From contig NZ_JAKZKT010000005.1 of the NCBI RefSeq assembly GCF_022808645.1, positions 102,682 to 166,681 on the forward strand: a stretch of 64,000 nt of DNA, written 5' to 3'. Shown piece after piece: positions 34,409 through 43,256 of this stretch. The first letter of the stretch is position 1. Each line of letters opens with the position of its first letter. Under the pieces are notes generated by a model that was not told where the DNA came from, did no database searches, and worked only from the letters and a program-made list of their open reading frames with translations. Position numbers and translations under genes: made by a program. Origin of the DNA: Bacillus litorisediminis (GTDB taxonomy: Bacteria; Bacillota; Bacilli; Bacillales; JC228).

Positions 34409-35068
34409 TTATTCAGAGAATTTGTTGAAGGACACTATGTCGCCAATCGGCAATCTTGTTGTCGGATGCCCGGGTTTCGCCGCCTTGCCAATGGCAATCA
34501 GTATAATCGGAATGTAACGTTCGGGAATACCGAAAGATTCGACGAATTTTGCTTTATTATAGCCGCCCATTGGAACGGTGTCATAGCCTTTTGCCCGGGC
34601 GATCAACATCAGCTGCATGGAAACCAATCCTGCATCAGTGGAAACAATTTGGCGGGCCACTTCAGCCGGCAAGCTTGAGTACGTGCTAGTTGTTCTTTCG
34701 ACAAACGATTTTGCAACCTCCTCAGACATAAAACCCGCTTCAACCGCTTGCCCATAAATCTTCCCTGCCATTCTGTAGCTCTCCGTGTCTCCAAGAACGG
34801 CAATGATGGCCGATGCCTCAGCCACCTGCTGTTGATTATTAGCGATCGGAAGCAGCTTCTCCTTCAGTTCAGGCGAGTCGATGACGAGAAACCTCCAGGG
34901 CTGAAGGTTCGAAGACGACGGAGCAAGTGTGGCTTGCTGCAGCATATCTGTTAATTCTTCCCTAGATATGCGAAATGAAGGGTCATAACTGCGGACAGAA
35001 CGACGTTCCCGAATAACGTCAAAGAAGCTTTTCTGCACCAGCTGTTGAACTGCTTGTGAATTAGACAT
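34409..35068 (-). CDS. Nitroreductase-family NAD(P)H oxidoreductase
   Basis: A 219-residue FMN-dependent enzyme. RERRSVRSYDPSF (FMN phosphate contact), APSSSNLQPWRFLV and the C-terminal GKAAKPGHPTTRLP are typical of the YdgI/YodC type. ATG 35068 follows GGGAGGAA. Its substrate may be a quinone or nitroaromatic. The 205-bp upstream region carries three copies of a palindromic operator and is preceded by an Rrf2-family regulator gene, so it is probably induced by a redox or electrophile signal through that regulator. Confidence 0.87.
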   Translation of the reverse strand: MSNSQAVQQLVQKSFFDVIRERRSVRSYDPSFRISREELTDMLQQATLAPSSSNLQPWRFLVIDSPELKEKLLPIANNQQQVAEASAIIAVLGDTESYRMAGKIYGQAVEAGFMSEEVAKSFVERTTSTYSSLPAEVARQIVSTDAGLVSMQLMLIARAKGYDTVPMGGYNKAKFVESFGIPERYIPIILIAIGKAAKPGHPTTRLPIGDIVSFNKFSE

Positions 35069-35096
35069 GTTCAATTCCTCCCAGATTCCGAATTCA

Positions 35097-35120
35097 TACT
35101 GTGTGAAATTTTGCACAGTT
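35097..35120. promoter_or_regulatory. Operator copy 1, next to the nitroreductase gene
   Basis: TACTGTGTG-N6-TGCACAGTT, an imperfect copy of the palindrome at 35157-35188, about 30 bp upstream of the start codon. Confidence 0.6.
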
Positions 35121-35156
35121 GATGTAATAGAATAATAATCACTGCTGTAAAAACCG

Positions 35157-35188
35157 TTTATACTGTGCATGTTATTGCACAGTATAAA
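35157..35188. promoter_or_regulatory. Operator copy 2, perfect palindrome
   Basis: TTTATACTGTGCA-N6-TGCACAGTATAAA, 13-bp arms without mismatch. The likely binding site of the Rrf2 protein encoded upstream. The right arm contains TATACT on the minus strand, so the site probably overlaps the promoter. Confidence 0.75.
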
Positions 35189-35206
35189 TTAAAAAATGGC
35201 GGCGGA

Positions 35207-35230
35207 AACTGTTACCAATATTGCACAGTA
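35207..35230. promoter_or_regulatory. Operator copy 3, half-conserved
   Basis: The right arm TGCACAGTA is conserved; the left arm AACTGTTAC is degenerate. It lies 45 bp from the Rrf2 stop codon. Confidence 0.5.
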
Positions 35231-35274
35231 TAATGCCGACGTTATCATACTGTCAACTAATTAACTTCATAATC

Positions 35275-35727
35275 TTACAATGCCTTCTCATGAAGCCTTT
35301 CCGCCAAATCTGCGATTGTATACTGTCTTAGAACCTCACGCATGCTTTCTTCCATTTCATTTGTAATATCCGAAAAAACCGCCTTCATCTCAACACCAAA
35401 CTGATGCGTGCCTGTCGTTTCCTTAATGCTGAAGCAAAGCGGACTGCCAACTTGAAAAGCATTGTAAACATCTGCAAGCGTAATCAGCTGCGGTGCTTTC
35501 TTTAGCCGATAGCCGCCGTCACGTCCTTCGCGAGTTTCAAGAAATCCTTCACGAGCTAGAACAGCTAGAACACGCCGCATTAAAGTCGCTTCCGATTGCA
35601 AATAACCCGCAATCTCGCCACTAGGACAAGTCTGGATATTTTCCTTAGCCAAAATGATCAGCGCCTGTACCGCTAGTCCAAACCACTTTGGATGAAAGTT
35701 GCCTGTGCATTTTTCCATCGTGTCCAA
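35275..35727 (-). CDS. Rrf2-family transcriptional regulator
   Basis: About 150 residues with an N-terminal winged helix: ALIILAKE, the recognition region LQSEATLMRRVLAVLAREGFLETREGRDGGYRL, then LADVYNAFQ. Cysteines are present (in CTGNF, CPSG and PLCFSI) but not in the spaced three-Cys cluster of Fe-S Rrf2 proteins, so sensing probably uses another chemistry. The TTG start at 35727 sits 5 nt after GGGGAGG; GTG 35745 and ATG 35718 are alternatives. It is followed by the triple operator and the nitroreductase gene. Confidence 0.85.
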   Translation of the reverse strand: MDTMEKCTGNFHPKWFGLAVQALIILAKENIQTCPSGEIAGYLQSEATLMRRVLAVLAREGFLETREGRDGGYRLKKAPQLITLADVYNAFQVGSPLCFSIKETTGTHQFGVEMKAVFSDITNEMEESMREVLRQYTIADLAERLHEKAL

Positions 35728-35821
35728 TGTCTCCTCCCCCTTCACACCCCCACTAAGCTACTACAAATTATATATATTTGTGATGAACAATGTAAATAAA
35801 ATGGGTCTAGATAGACAATTT

Positions 35822-36811
35822 TCATATATCTACAGTATCTCCAATACCGGCACTTTTTGCTTTTTCATAAGCAGCTGCCGCTACAGCCAGATCAAAATAA
35901 GCAATTCCGACCGATTTGAAGAAGGTTATTTCCTCATCACTTTCTCTTCCCTTTATTTTTCCTGCGGCAAGTTCACCAATTTCCCCATGAATTTTTGAGA
36001 AATCCCAAATTCCCTTATTTGCTGGGATGATGAAGTCACCAGCTTCGTCCTTTACTCCTTCTAGCGTATCTACGACGATTTTTGAACATCTGAACAATGT
36101 TTCTTCATCAATCTCCTGCATATGGGGAAGATAGGAGCCAACACCATTAATATGGGTTCCTTTTTTAAGAGCTTTCCCTGAAAAAACAGGGGTCTCCGAA
36201 CGAGTACTGCATATAACAATTTCAGCTCTGGTTATCGCTTGATCCGCATCATCCATGACAATTATTGAACCGGTGTATGCCGGGTCTAGCTCTTTTATCT
36301 TTTGAGCAAAATTCGAAGCCCTTTCTTTCGTACGATTGAAAAGTAATATTGTCTTTATATTCCGCACCTCAAGAACAGCCTGAAGCTGTTCTTCTGCCAT
36401 CGCACCGCAACCAATCACCGCAACCGATGAAGCAGATTCTTTGGCGAGGTACTTGGTTGCGATCCCACTTACGGCTCCTGTACGCAGCCTGGTTAAGTAC
36501 GAAGCATTTAAACAAGCAAGATGTTCGCCTGTCTTAGTATCACTTAACACTATTATTCCCTGTGTCGTTTTCCTCCCTATGGATGGATTATTTGGAAAAA
36601 TCGTAACCACTTTTACTGCCATTTTGCCTGCAGTTTCCATGGCACTTGGCATATATAAGGAGGAGGCGTTTTGGTCAGGAAAATCCAGAACAGTCCGATG
36701 GGGGTTTAATATTTTGCCTTCTGTATAATCCAGTATAGCTGATTCAATATCATGAATGGCATCTTTCATCGTATAAATCGAACGGATTTGTTGTTCTGAT
36801 AAAAGTAGCAT
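35822..36811 (-). CDS. Ornithine cyclodeaminase/mu-crystallin family enzyme
   Basis: A 329-residue NAD(P)-binding protein. Family blocks are MAVKVVTIFPNNPS, TRLRTGAVSGIATKYL, the Rossmann loop VAVIGCGAMAEEQL (about 129-142) and HINGVGSYLPHMQEID. Members act as ornithine cyclodeaminase, alanine dehydrogenase or delta1-pyrroline-2-carboxylate/ketimine reductases; the exact reaction cannot be told. It follows an MHS-type metabolite transporter by 62 bp with a hairpin between, suggesting import and reduction of one imino or amino acid. Confidence 0.85.
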   Translation of the reverse strand: MLLLSEQQIRSIYTMKDAIHDIESAILDYTEGKILNPHRTVLDFPDQNASSLYMPSAMETAGKMAVKVVTIFPNNPSIGRKTTQGIIVLSDTKTGEHLACLNASYLTRLRTGAVSGIATKYLAKESASSVAVIGCGAMAEEQLQAVLEVRNIKTILLFNRTKERASNFAQKIKELDPAYTGSIIVMDDADQAITRAEIVICSTRSETPVFSGKALKKGTHINGVGSYLPHMQEIDEETLFRCSKIVVDTLEGVKDEAGDFIIPANKGIWDFSKIHGEIGELAAGKIKGRESDEEITFFKSVGIAYFDLAVAAAAYEKAKSAGIGDTVDI

Positions 36812-36837
36812 GTTGCGTTTCCTCTCTCTTAGAAATA

Positions 36838-36860
36838 AGGAACCGCACTAGGCGATTCCT
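36838..36860 (-). terminator. Weak intergenic hairpin between transporter and OCD-like genes
   Basis: AGGAA/TTCCT and CGC/GCG pair around a mismatch with a short loop. Followed leftward by TTATTTCT; it may be a partial terminator or processing site that lowers expression of the second gene. Confidence 0.4.
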
Positions 36861-36873
36861 CCTTAGTTTATGT

Positions 36874-38163
36874 TTATGCAGCATCTTCCGCATCTAAATC
36901 CTGATTGTTGCGGTCACGCACTGCCGATACAGCAATCAGCGAGATGACTGATGCTAAAATAATGTACAAAGCAACTGGTACATATGAATTGTTAAATTGT
37001 TTAAGCAGAGCTGTTGCCACAAGCGGCGCAGTCCCTCCTGCTACAGCAGCACCGATTTGGTAACCTAGGGAAATCCCAGTGTAGCGTACATTTGTTTTAA
37101 AGATCTCAGAAAACATGGTCCCAAGTACAGCTGTAATCGGTGCCCAAATGACCCCTAATCCTAATACAGTAGCCAGGATGAGAAAGAAACCTGTACCTTG
37201 GTTAAGCATCCAGAAATAAGGGAATGCATATAGAATCATCAGAATCGTTCCGCCTACATAGAGCTTCTTACGGCCAATCTTATCTGACAGGTTCCCCATA
37301 ATCGGGATTAAAAGGGTTGTAACTACTGTCGCAATCGTAACCGCATTTAACGTAATGGTTTTTGAGAAACCAAGCTGGACAGTTGCGTAGGATACAATAA
37401 AGGTTCCAAAAATATAAAATGGTGCCGTCTCTACTACTTTTGCTCCAACAGCAATAAGTACTTCCTTCCAGTGTTTCCGCATTGTTTCCAAGAAAGGAAC
37501 TTTTGCAATTTCTCCTTTCTCTTGGGACTTTTTGAAGGATGGTGTTTCATCAATGCCCTTCCGAATCCACAAACCGAAAATGACAAGCAGGGCACTTAAA
37601 ATAAACGGAACCCTCCAGCCCCACGTCATAAAGGCCTCTTCAGCCAAGAGCGTCATAATGGATAATGACAAGGTTCCTAAAAGCATACCGATCGTCACAC
37701 CCATTTGCGGAATACTGCCGAATAAACCGCGTTTGTTTTTAGGTGCATACTCGACAGCTAATAGAAGCGCGCCTCCCCATTCTCCTCCAAGTCCAATCCC
37801 TTGTAAAAGCCGTAAAACAAGCAAAAGAATCGATGCCGCTAAACCGATAGATTCATATGTCGGGAGGACACCCATAAGTACTGTAGCCCCACCCATGAAG
37901 GAAAGAGTAAGCACAAGCGTTTTCTTTCTTCCAATCCGATCCCCAATATGACTAAAAATAATTCCACCTAGCGGACGAATAAAAAAAGATAATGCAAATG
38001 TAGCATATGCAAGCATCGTACTGATTGCCGAATCATCACTTGGAAAGAATGCCTGATTAAGCACTAGAGATGCCACTGTCCCGTAAAGAAAATAATCAAA
38101 CCACTCAATCGAACTTCCTACTAAACTAGCGATTAAAACCTTCTTTTCTACTTTGTTCTCCAT
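36874..38163 (-). CDS. MFS transporter, metabolite:H+ symporter (MHS) family
   Basis: A 429-residue, 12-helix transporter. SSIEWFDYFLYGTVASLVL in helix 1 and the GRKKTLVLTL loop after FSHIGDRIGR are typical of the MHS family (ProP, ShiA, KgtP-like), which imports zwitterions or carboxylates with protons. ATG 38163 follows GGAGGTGG. It is the first gene of a two-gene unit with the OCD-like enzyme. A 7+2+7 palindrome lies 43 bp upstream. Confidence 0.87.
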   Translation of the reverse strand: MENKVEKKVLIASLVGSSIEWFDYFLYGTVASLVLNQAFFPSDDSAISTMLAYATFALSFFIRPLGGIIFSHIGDRIGRKKTLVLTLSFMGGATVLMGVLPTYESIGLAASILLLVLRLLQGIGLGGEWGGALLLAVEYAPKNKRGLFGSIPQMGVTIGMLLGTLSLSIMTLLAEEAFMTWGWRVPFILSALLVIFGLWIRKGIDETPSFKKSQEKGEIAKVPFLETMRKHWKEVLIAVGAKVVETAPFYIFGTFIVSYATVQLGFSKTITLNAVTIATVVTTLLIPIMGNLSDKIGRKKLYVGGTILMILYAFPYFWMLNQGTGFFLILATVLGLGVIWAPITAVLGTMFSEIFKTNVRYTGISLGYQIGAAVAGGTAPLVATALLKQFNNSYVPVALYIILASVISLIAVSAVRDRNNQDLDAEDAA

Positions 38164-38205
38164 TTTTCCACCTCCTATTTTTATCTATAATAACTAGTAC
38201 GCATC

Positions 38206-38221
38206 TACTATTACAATAGTA
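38206..38221. promoter_or_regulatory. Palindrome upstream of the MHS transporter operon
   Basis: TACTATT-AC-AATAGTA, a perfect 7-bp inverted repeat that could be an operator. No regulator gene is adjacent. Confidence 0.4.
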
Positions 38222-38314
38222 AAATACTAACTTTTCTGACTATTCCGGTTACCGTGGGTTTTTACCTATCATCATCCCGGAAAAAGCTTTAACAGCACAC
38301 CATTTTTCAACAGG

Positions 38315-38344
38315 TAAAAAGCTGTCCCGAAGCGGAACAGCTTT
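38315..38344 (-). terminator. Terminator of dacC
   Basis: AAAAGCTGTCC pairs with GGAACAGCTTT through G-T tolerant pairing, short loop; leftward it runs into T5. Confidence 0.75.
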
Positions 38345-38353
38345 CCTTATGCA

Positions 38354-39883
38354 TTACTCTTCGAATGTATGATTAGCAAGTGTGACAGCGATTGAATCTT
38401 CAATGGATCTAACCGAAGAAGCCAGATAGTTGTTTATCATAATAGAGAATATTAGTTTCTTCCCATCGGCAGAAGTTACATAACCAGAAAGTGTAGAAAC
38501 GCCTGTTAAAGAGCCCGTTTTTGCTTTTACGTTCCCTTTTGCCGGTTCTGAAGTCATACGTGTACGTAATGTTCCACCGACCAATCGATCAGATTCGCCA
38601 GCAACTGGCAGTGAAAATTCGAACGCTGGGTACCAGCTCTCATCCTGGACCGCATATAGCAGTTGTGTGATTTCATTTGCCGGTATCATATTTTTATGAG
38701 ACATTCCAGATCCATCACGAAGTAAAATCGTATCTCCATTCACTCCAAAATCAGTAACGACCTCTTCTATAACCTGAAGTCCCTTATCCCAGCTGCCTTC
38801 CCCATAAACGACTTTCCCCATTTCCTTTGTCAAGGTTTCACCATGTCCATTGTTGCTTAGTTTCATAAATGGAATGAGCAGTTCCTCTAAAGTCATTGAT
38901 TTTTTAGATGTAAGAAGTGTTGCATTCTCCGGTGTAACACCAATTTTTACATCTGTATTTCCAACCAGCTTAATTCCCTGTTCTTCGAGGGATTTTTTAA
39001 ATACATCCATCGCATAGCCTGTCGGTTCCCAGACGGCAACCCATGATCTGGATCTTGATCCGTCTAAAGGCATAGCTCCTTCTATTACAATGTTATTGGT
39101 TCCATGTTCTCTCTCAATCGAGATGCTTTTTGAGCCGCCAGCGGCAGTCATTTCCGTGTTATTAATAATGGTAACGTAATCTGTTTCAGGGGTCACCTTA
39201 ACTTGAGCTTTACCTCCGGCCTCGTCTGAAGGCGTAACCTCTACAATAACTGTTCCTGCATCATAGTCTTCGTTTGGTGATAGGGTTAGAGCAGAAACCT
39301 GTGCCCCAGTATAGAACTGTTCATCCGACCAGTTTAAATCCTGAGATAAACGGACATCGTCATACCAGCTATCATCACCTATTAAGTCCCCATTGATTTG
39401 TTGAATCCCTAATGCCCTTAAATCCTTGGCAAACTGGTCTAAGTCCTTCTCAAGTAAGGTTGGATCTCCCTTTCCTTTTATGTACAGATTTCCTTGAAGA
39501 ACGTTTCCTGTGATGCTGCCGTCAGTTAAAACTTCTGTTGTAAATTGATAATCTTCTCCAAGAGTCTCCAATGCAGCAATCGTTGTAAGCAGCTTCATAT
39601 TGGAAGCAGGGTGTAATCGCATGTCGCCATAATAAGAGTATAAAACTTCTCCTGTATCTGCATTTCTGATACTTACTCCCGTTGATGTTCCCAGGAGTCG
39701 TTCATCACTTAATATGGCATCGATTTTTGCTTGCAAATCAGGAGATTGACTAATCACTACTTCATTTGTATTTTTGGATGCCTCTACAACTTGTGTTTGT
39801 TCCTGTGCTGTAAATGGTACAAACGTAACCATCGCGATAAGAAAAAATAAAAACAGTTTCCTGGCTATTTTATCGGTCGCCAT
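38354..39883 (-). CDS. dacC: D-alanyl-D-alanine carboxypeptidase/endopeptidase (S13, PBP4 type)
   Basis: A 509-residue exported penicillin-binding protein with an N-terminal signal peptide (LFLFFLIAMVTFVPFTAQEQ, cleavage near residue 35). The active-site SxxK is SNMK (Ser94-Lys97). DGSGMSHKN near residue 395 holds the second motif, and KTG is in VKAKTGSLTGVST near 455. The large insertion between SxxK and the second motif is typical of S13 enzymes. It trims or cleaves peptidoglycan peptides outside the membrane; Bacillus DacC is a late-growth enzyme. The ribosome binding site AAGGGGTG lies about 10 nt from ATG 39883. Confidence 0.92.
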   Translation of the reverse strand: MATDKIARKLFLFFLIAMVTFVPFTAQEQTQVVEASKNTNEVVISQSPDLQAKIDAILSDERLLGTSTGVSIRNADTGEVLYSYYGDMRLHPASNMKLLTTIAALETLGEDYQFTTEVLTDGSITGNVLQGNLYIKGKGDPTLLEKDLDQFAKDLRALGIQQINGDLIGDDSWYDDVRLSQDLNWSDEQFYTGAQVSALTLSPNEDYDAGTVIVEVTPSDEAGGKAQVKVTPETDYVTIINNTEMTAAGGSKSISIEREHGTNNIVIEGAMPLDGSRSRSWVAVWEPTGYAMDVFKKSLEEQGIKLVGNTDVKIGVTPENATLLTSKKSMTLEELLIPFMKLSNNGHGETLTKEMGKVVYGEGSWDKGLQVIEEVVTDFGVNGDTILLRDGSGMSHKNMIPANEITQLLYAVQDESWYPAFEFSLPVAGESDRLVGGTLRTRMTSEPAKGNVKAKTGSLTGVSTLSGYVTSADGKKLIFSIMINNYLASSVRSIEDSIAVTLANHTFEE

Positions 39884-40097
39884 TCACCAATCACACCCCT
39901 TGTCATTATAGATTGAATATACAATATTTACATAAAACTTTGAATATTCTGTTATAAATCCATTCTTTTTTCCTATTTAATAGATTGACAGGTAGGAAAA
40001 AGGTCATTGATCAAAGTATATGGATAGTTGGAAAAGGAAAAATAAGGTATGTCATCGAATTATAGCTAGAAGGACTTAAATAAAGGAGATGTACAGT

Positions 40098-40520
40098 ATG
40101 TATGAATTAAAAACAAAAGAAAACGACCGCAGTGTCATTGAGTTTATTGAAACGGTTGAAAATCCGAAAAAACGTGAAGATGCTTATAGACTTTTAGATA
40201 TTTTCACTGAAACTAGCGGATATCCGGCTAAAATGTGGGGAACTAATATTATTGGATTTGGCTCCTATCATTATAAATATGCCACGGGACACGAAGGAGA
40301 TGCCCCGCTTGTAGGCTATTCGCCAAGAAAATCAAATTTCAGTTTGTATTTTGCGCCAGGTGACACGAAGCGTGAAGAATTGCTGCAAAAGTTCGGAAAG
40401 CATAAATCAGGAAAGGGATGTGTATATATCAATAAAATAGCGGATATTGATGTAGAGGTTTTAAAGGAGTTAATTGACCAATCTATTACGTTTTTAAAAG
40501 AAACATATCCCAACCAATAA
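40098..40520 (+). CDS. DUF1801-family protein (YdhG-like)
   Basis: A 140-residue soluble protein. The DUF1801 pattern is visible: MWGTNIIGFGSYHYKYATG followed by PLVGYSPRKSNFSLYF and the C-terminal CVYINKIADIDVEVLKELI. Members have a beta-rich YdhG-type fold; the function is unknown. ATG 40098 is preferred because AAAGGAG ends 9 nt upstream; ATG 40089 overlaps that site. It is monocistronic, with a hairpin downstream. Confidence 0.85.
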   Translation: MYELKTKENDRSVIEFIETVENPKKREDAYRLLDIFTETSGYPAKMWGTNIIGFGSYHYKYATGHEGDAPLVGYSPRKSNFSLYFAPGDTKREELLQKFGKHKSGKGCVYINKIADIDVEVLKELIDQSITFLKETYPNQ

Positions 40521-40533
40521 AGAACCGATGGAA

Positions 40534-40553
40534 GAGCCGCTAAGAAGCGGCTC
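40534..40553. terminator. Hairpin after the DUF1801 gene
   Basis: GAGCCGCT-AAGA-AGCGGCTC, a perfect 8-bp stem with a tetraloop but no good T tract on either side. Confidence 0.5.
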
Positions 40554-40614
40554 CAAATCATCCTATGTTCTATACAGTTTTCTTCTGTTTATTAAATCGT
40601 GCAGAGAATTCCTG

Positions 40615-41526
40615 TTATCCATTAAAAGAAGCATCGGCTCCCAGTTTGCTTTTAGCTGACACCTTTCCGATTATACTGGCTATAACTGCACCTATAATTG
40701 TGATGGTACCGCCGACCCATGACAGGAAGGACATTTCTTCATTTAGCAGGAGTAAGCCAAAGACAACTGTCCAAACTGGAAGCAGGTTTAAATAAGGGGC
40801 AGATTTTCCTGCTCCTACTATTTTTACACCTACATTCCATGCTAAAAAGGCCCCTACCGATGCAAACGTACTGACATATAGCAAACAAAGCCAAGCTGTT
40901 CCCGTCATATGAATCGATTCAACATCTACGGTACCGATACAGCTTATAGCACTGAATACTGTTCCAAAAAGTGCAGCTCCTGCAGTTAATGTAAGAGAAT
41001 CTGCCTGTTTGCTATATCGTTTGCCAAGAACTGTATATAATCCCCATGCCAAACAAGCTAAAACCACTTGAATATTCCCTATGAGAGTGTTTGGAGAAGA
41101 ACCCTCCTCTAACCTTCCCTGAAATAACAGGAAAACTCCTATTATCGAAATAACAGCGCCGACCCAAGCATTTACGCCAATCTTTTCTTTTAAAATTATG
41201 GGTGTAAAAAATAGAATAGCTATTGGAATCCCGGCAGAAATCATCCCTGCCTGAGAAGCACTGATATTGGTTAATGCCAGATACGTCAGAGTGGAGAACG
41301 CAAATATCCCTGTAAACCCAAGAATGATAAATTCCTTCCATAGATCAAAGACAGGAAGTTTCTTTTTATTCAGAAATAAAATTCCTATTAGGATAACGGT
41401 TGAAATCGCCCACCGCATTGTATTTAAAAACGTTGGCGGAAGGGCAGGACCTAAGTAACGCCCACAAATATAATTACCAGCCCAAAGGATAGTGGCGATG
41501 ACAAGAAGTCCGATTCCTCTGTTCAT
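40615..41526 (-). CDS. EamA/DMT-family transporter
   Basis: A 303-residue protein with ten transmembrane helices in two repeated EamA halves (about 1-140 and 150-295). Motifs are WAGNYICGRYLG in helix 1 and NLLPVWTVVFGLLLLNEEMS in helix 9. Such proteins export metabolites such as amino acids; the substrate is not predictable. GAGGGGG precedes ATG 41526, and a promoter is seen upstream, so it is separate from the phn operon. Confidence 0.87.
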   Translation of the reverse strand: MNRGIGLLVIATILWAGNYICGRYLGPALPPTFLNTMRWAISTVILIGILFLNKKKLPVFDLWKEFIILGFTGIFAFSTLTYLALTNISASQAGMISAGIPIAILFFTPIILKEKIGVNAWVGAVISIIGVFLLFQGRLEEGSSPNTLIGNIQVVLACLAWGLYTVLGKRYSKQADSLTLTAGAALFGTVFSAISCIGTVDVESIHMTGTAWLCLLYVSTFASVGAFLAWNVGVKIVGAGKSAPYLNLLPVWTVVFGLLLLNEEMSFLSWVGGTITIIGAVIASIIGKVSAKSKLGADASFNG

Positions 41527-41553
41527 AAAAGTTCCCCCTCACTGTTACACTCT

Positions 41554-41582
41554 ATTATACATTAGTGCATTAAAGTGTTTAA
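41554..41582 (-). promoter_or_regulatory. Promoter of the EamA transporter gene
   Basis: On the minus strand: TTAAAC (41582-41577), 17-bp spacer, perfect TATAAT (41559-41554). It lies between the end of phnE and the EamA gene. Confidence 0.6.
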
Positions 41583-41612
41583 TAGAAGAACGGAGGAATT
41601 TTCACCAAAATA

Positions 41613-42458
41613 TTATGAACGAGCAGTTGCAGGAAAGAATCTATTTTTTAATCGAGTAGAGATCACCTCTAAAATGATGGCAATAATTAATATGATGTAA
41701 GTAATCATGCCTACTTCTCTCATATCAAAATAGAAGCCTGAAGCCATGAAGAGTTCAAAGCCAATACCGCCTGCTCCTGCGGCAGCTCCCATTGCAACAG
41801 CTACTGAAAAATTGATTTCAAATCTTAGGAAGGTCCATGACAAAAGATAAGTAAAAGTAGATGGAATCACGGCGTGTGTTACAATGTGCCACCAATTCGC
41901 TCCTGTAGCACGCAGCGCCTCTAGAATTCCCTTATCAACTTCTTCAAAGCTTTCCGAAAATGCCTTTACTAAATAAGCAATTGAATGAAACAGCATACCA
42001 AGAACAGCTGCTTCACTTCCCAGTCCTGCTGCAATAGCAAAAATTAAAACCCAAAGTACAGTCGGAACAGCTCGAATAAATGCCATGATAATCCGAATAA
42101 TTTTAGACACCCATTCATTTGATAGGTTTGAAGCTGAAAATAAAGCTAAAAAAATGGCAATGACTGCACCAATAATAGTTGACAAAAACCCTAGACCGAG
42201 AGTAACTCCCGTTTGATAAAAGGCTTCTCCCCAGCTAAAATGGTTCAATGCCGGCTCTAAAAACATAACTCTTACATTATCGGCAGTTTCAATGACCGCT
42301 CTACCTAATTCAAGACCCGTATAATTAAAGAAGAAAAAAGCGATGATGGTTAATAGCGTAAGTATAATAATAGTCCAGTTTATCACTTGATTTACACGGT
42401 TTCCGGACTTTATGTTAATTCGCCCATTTTTATTCCTCTTGATGTATATCGTTTCCAT
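41613..42458 (-). CDS. phnE: Phosphonate ABC transporter permease, second copy
   Basis: A 281-residue binding-protein-dependent permease with about six transmembrane helices; the EAA loop is EEVDKGILEALRATGANWWHIVTHAVIP. It pairs with the upstream PhnE to form a heterodimeric channel for phosphonate import, as in many Gram-positive phn loci. Its start overlaps the stop of the first phnE by 1 bp. It is the last gene of the phn operon. A basic N-terminal extension of about 25 residues precedes the first helix. Confidence 0.92.
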   Translation of the reverse strand: METIYIKRNKNGRINIKSGNRVNQVINWTIIILTLLTIIAFFFFNYTGLELGRAVIETADNVRVMFLEPALNHFSWGEAFYQTGVTLGLGFLSTIIGAVIAIFLALFSASNLSNEWVSKIIRIIMAFIRAVPTVLWVLIFAIAAGLGSEAAVLGMLFHSIAYLVKAFSESFEEVDKGILEALRATGANWWHIVTHAVIPSTFTYLLSWTFLRFEINFSVAVAMGAAAGAGGIGFELFMASGFYFDMREVGMITYIILIIAIILEVISTRLKNRFFPATARS

Positions 42459-43243
42459 TATAGAATCACCTTTCGGATTGTGTTAGAAATCATTTCTATA
42501 ATGATTACAGTAATAACAATTAAAATTGTTATTAATGCAACTGTATGATAATCTAGCATTTTATAATATAAATCAAACGAGTATCCAATCCCTGTTCCTG
42601 TTAATATCCCAACCAGTGTAGCACTTCTAATATTGGTTTCGATCATGAACAAGATCCAGCTAATCACTTGCGGTAAACATTGGGGAATCACAGCTTTTCC
42701 TACAATATGATAATAGGTGGCCCCTGTAGCCTTGAGGGCTTCCACTGAGTGATGACTCGCCTCGTCAATAGATTCGATAAATGCCCGAGTTAAAAACCCG
42801 ACTGTTCCGACAAATAGCGCTAAATATCCGGTTATCGAATTTTGTCCGAAAGAGAGCAGTAGAATTAAAGCCCATGCCACAACGGGAATGTTTCTTGAGA
42901 ATGATGCAATAAAGCGGGCAAGCATGCTGAAAAATCCATTGACTCTAGTAGTTTTAGATCCTAATAGACTTAAAAAAAGAGAAATAACCGCTGCAGTAGT
43001 GGTTGCAGCTATCGACATAAATATCGTTTCAGCCAATTTCTCAAGAATTTTCGGCAAGTTTTCAAGGGTTTCCCCTGTAATAAATAAGTTTGAAATCATC
43101 CAGACAATAGCATTTGGAATCGCTGCTAACCCATCTATGAGTCTAAATTCTGTTATCACCGCAGAAACATAAGTGATCAAAATGATCATAATGAAAAAGA
43201 TAGTGGACTGCCATTTTCTTCTTTTAAATTGTGCTTCATTCAT
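42458..43243 (-). CDS. phnE: Phosphonate ABC transporter permease, first copy
   Basis: A 261-residue permease with six helices and the EAA loop IDEASHHSVEALKATGATYYHIVGKAVIPQ. It works with PhnC and PhnD to import organophosphonates. It starts 13 bp after phnC and overlaps the second phnE by 1 bp. The two permeases are only moderately similar to each other, so they look like an old duplication. Confidence 0.92.
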   Translation of the reverse strand: MNEAQFKRRKWQSTIFFIMIILITYVSAVITEFRLIDGLAAIPNAIVWMISNLFITGETLENLPKILEKLAETIFMSIAATTTAAVISLFLSLLGSKTTRVNGFFSMLARFIASFSRNIPVVAWALILLLSFGQNSITGYLALFVGTVGFLTRAFIESIDEASHHSVEALKATGATYYHIVGKAVIPQCLPQVISWILFMIETNIRSATLVGILTGTGIGYSFDLYYKMLDYHTVALITILIVITVIIIEMISNTIRKVIL

Positions 43244-43256
43244 TTCCTATTGCCCC

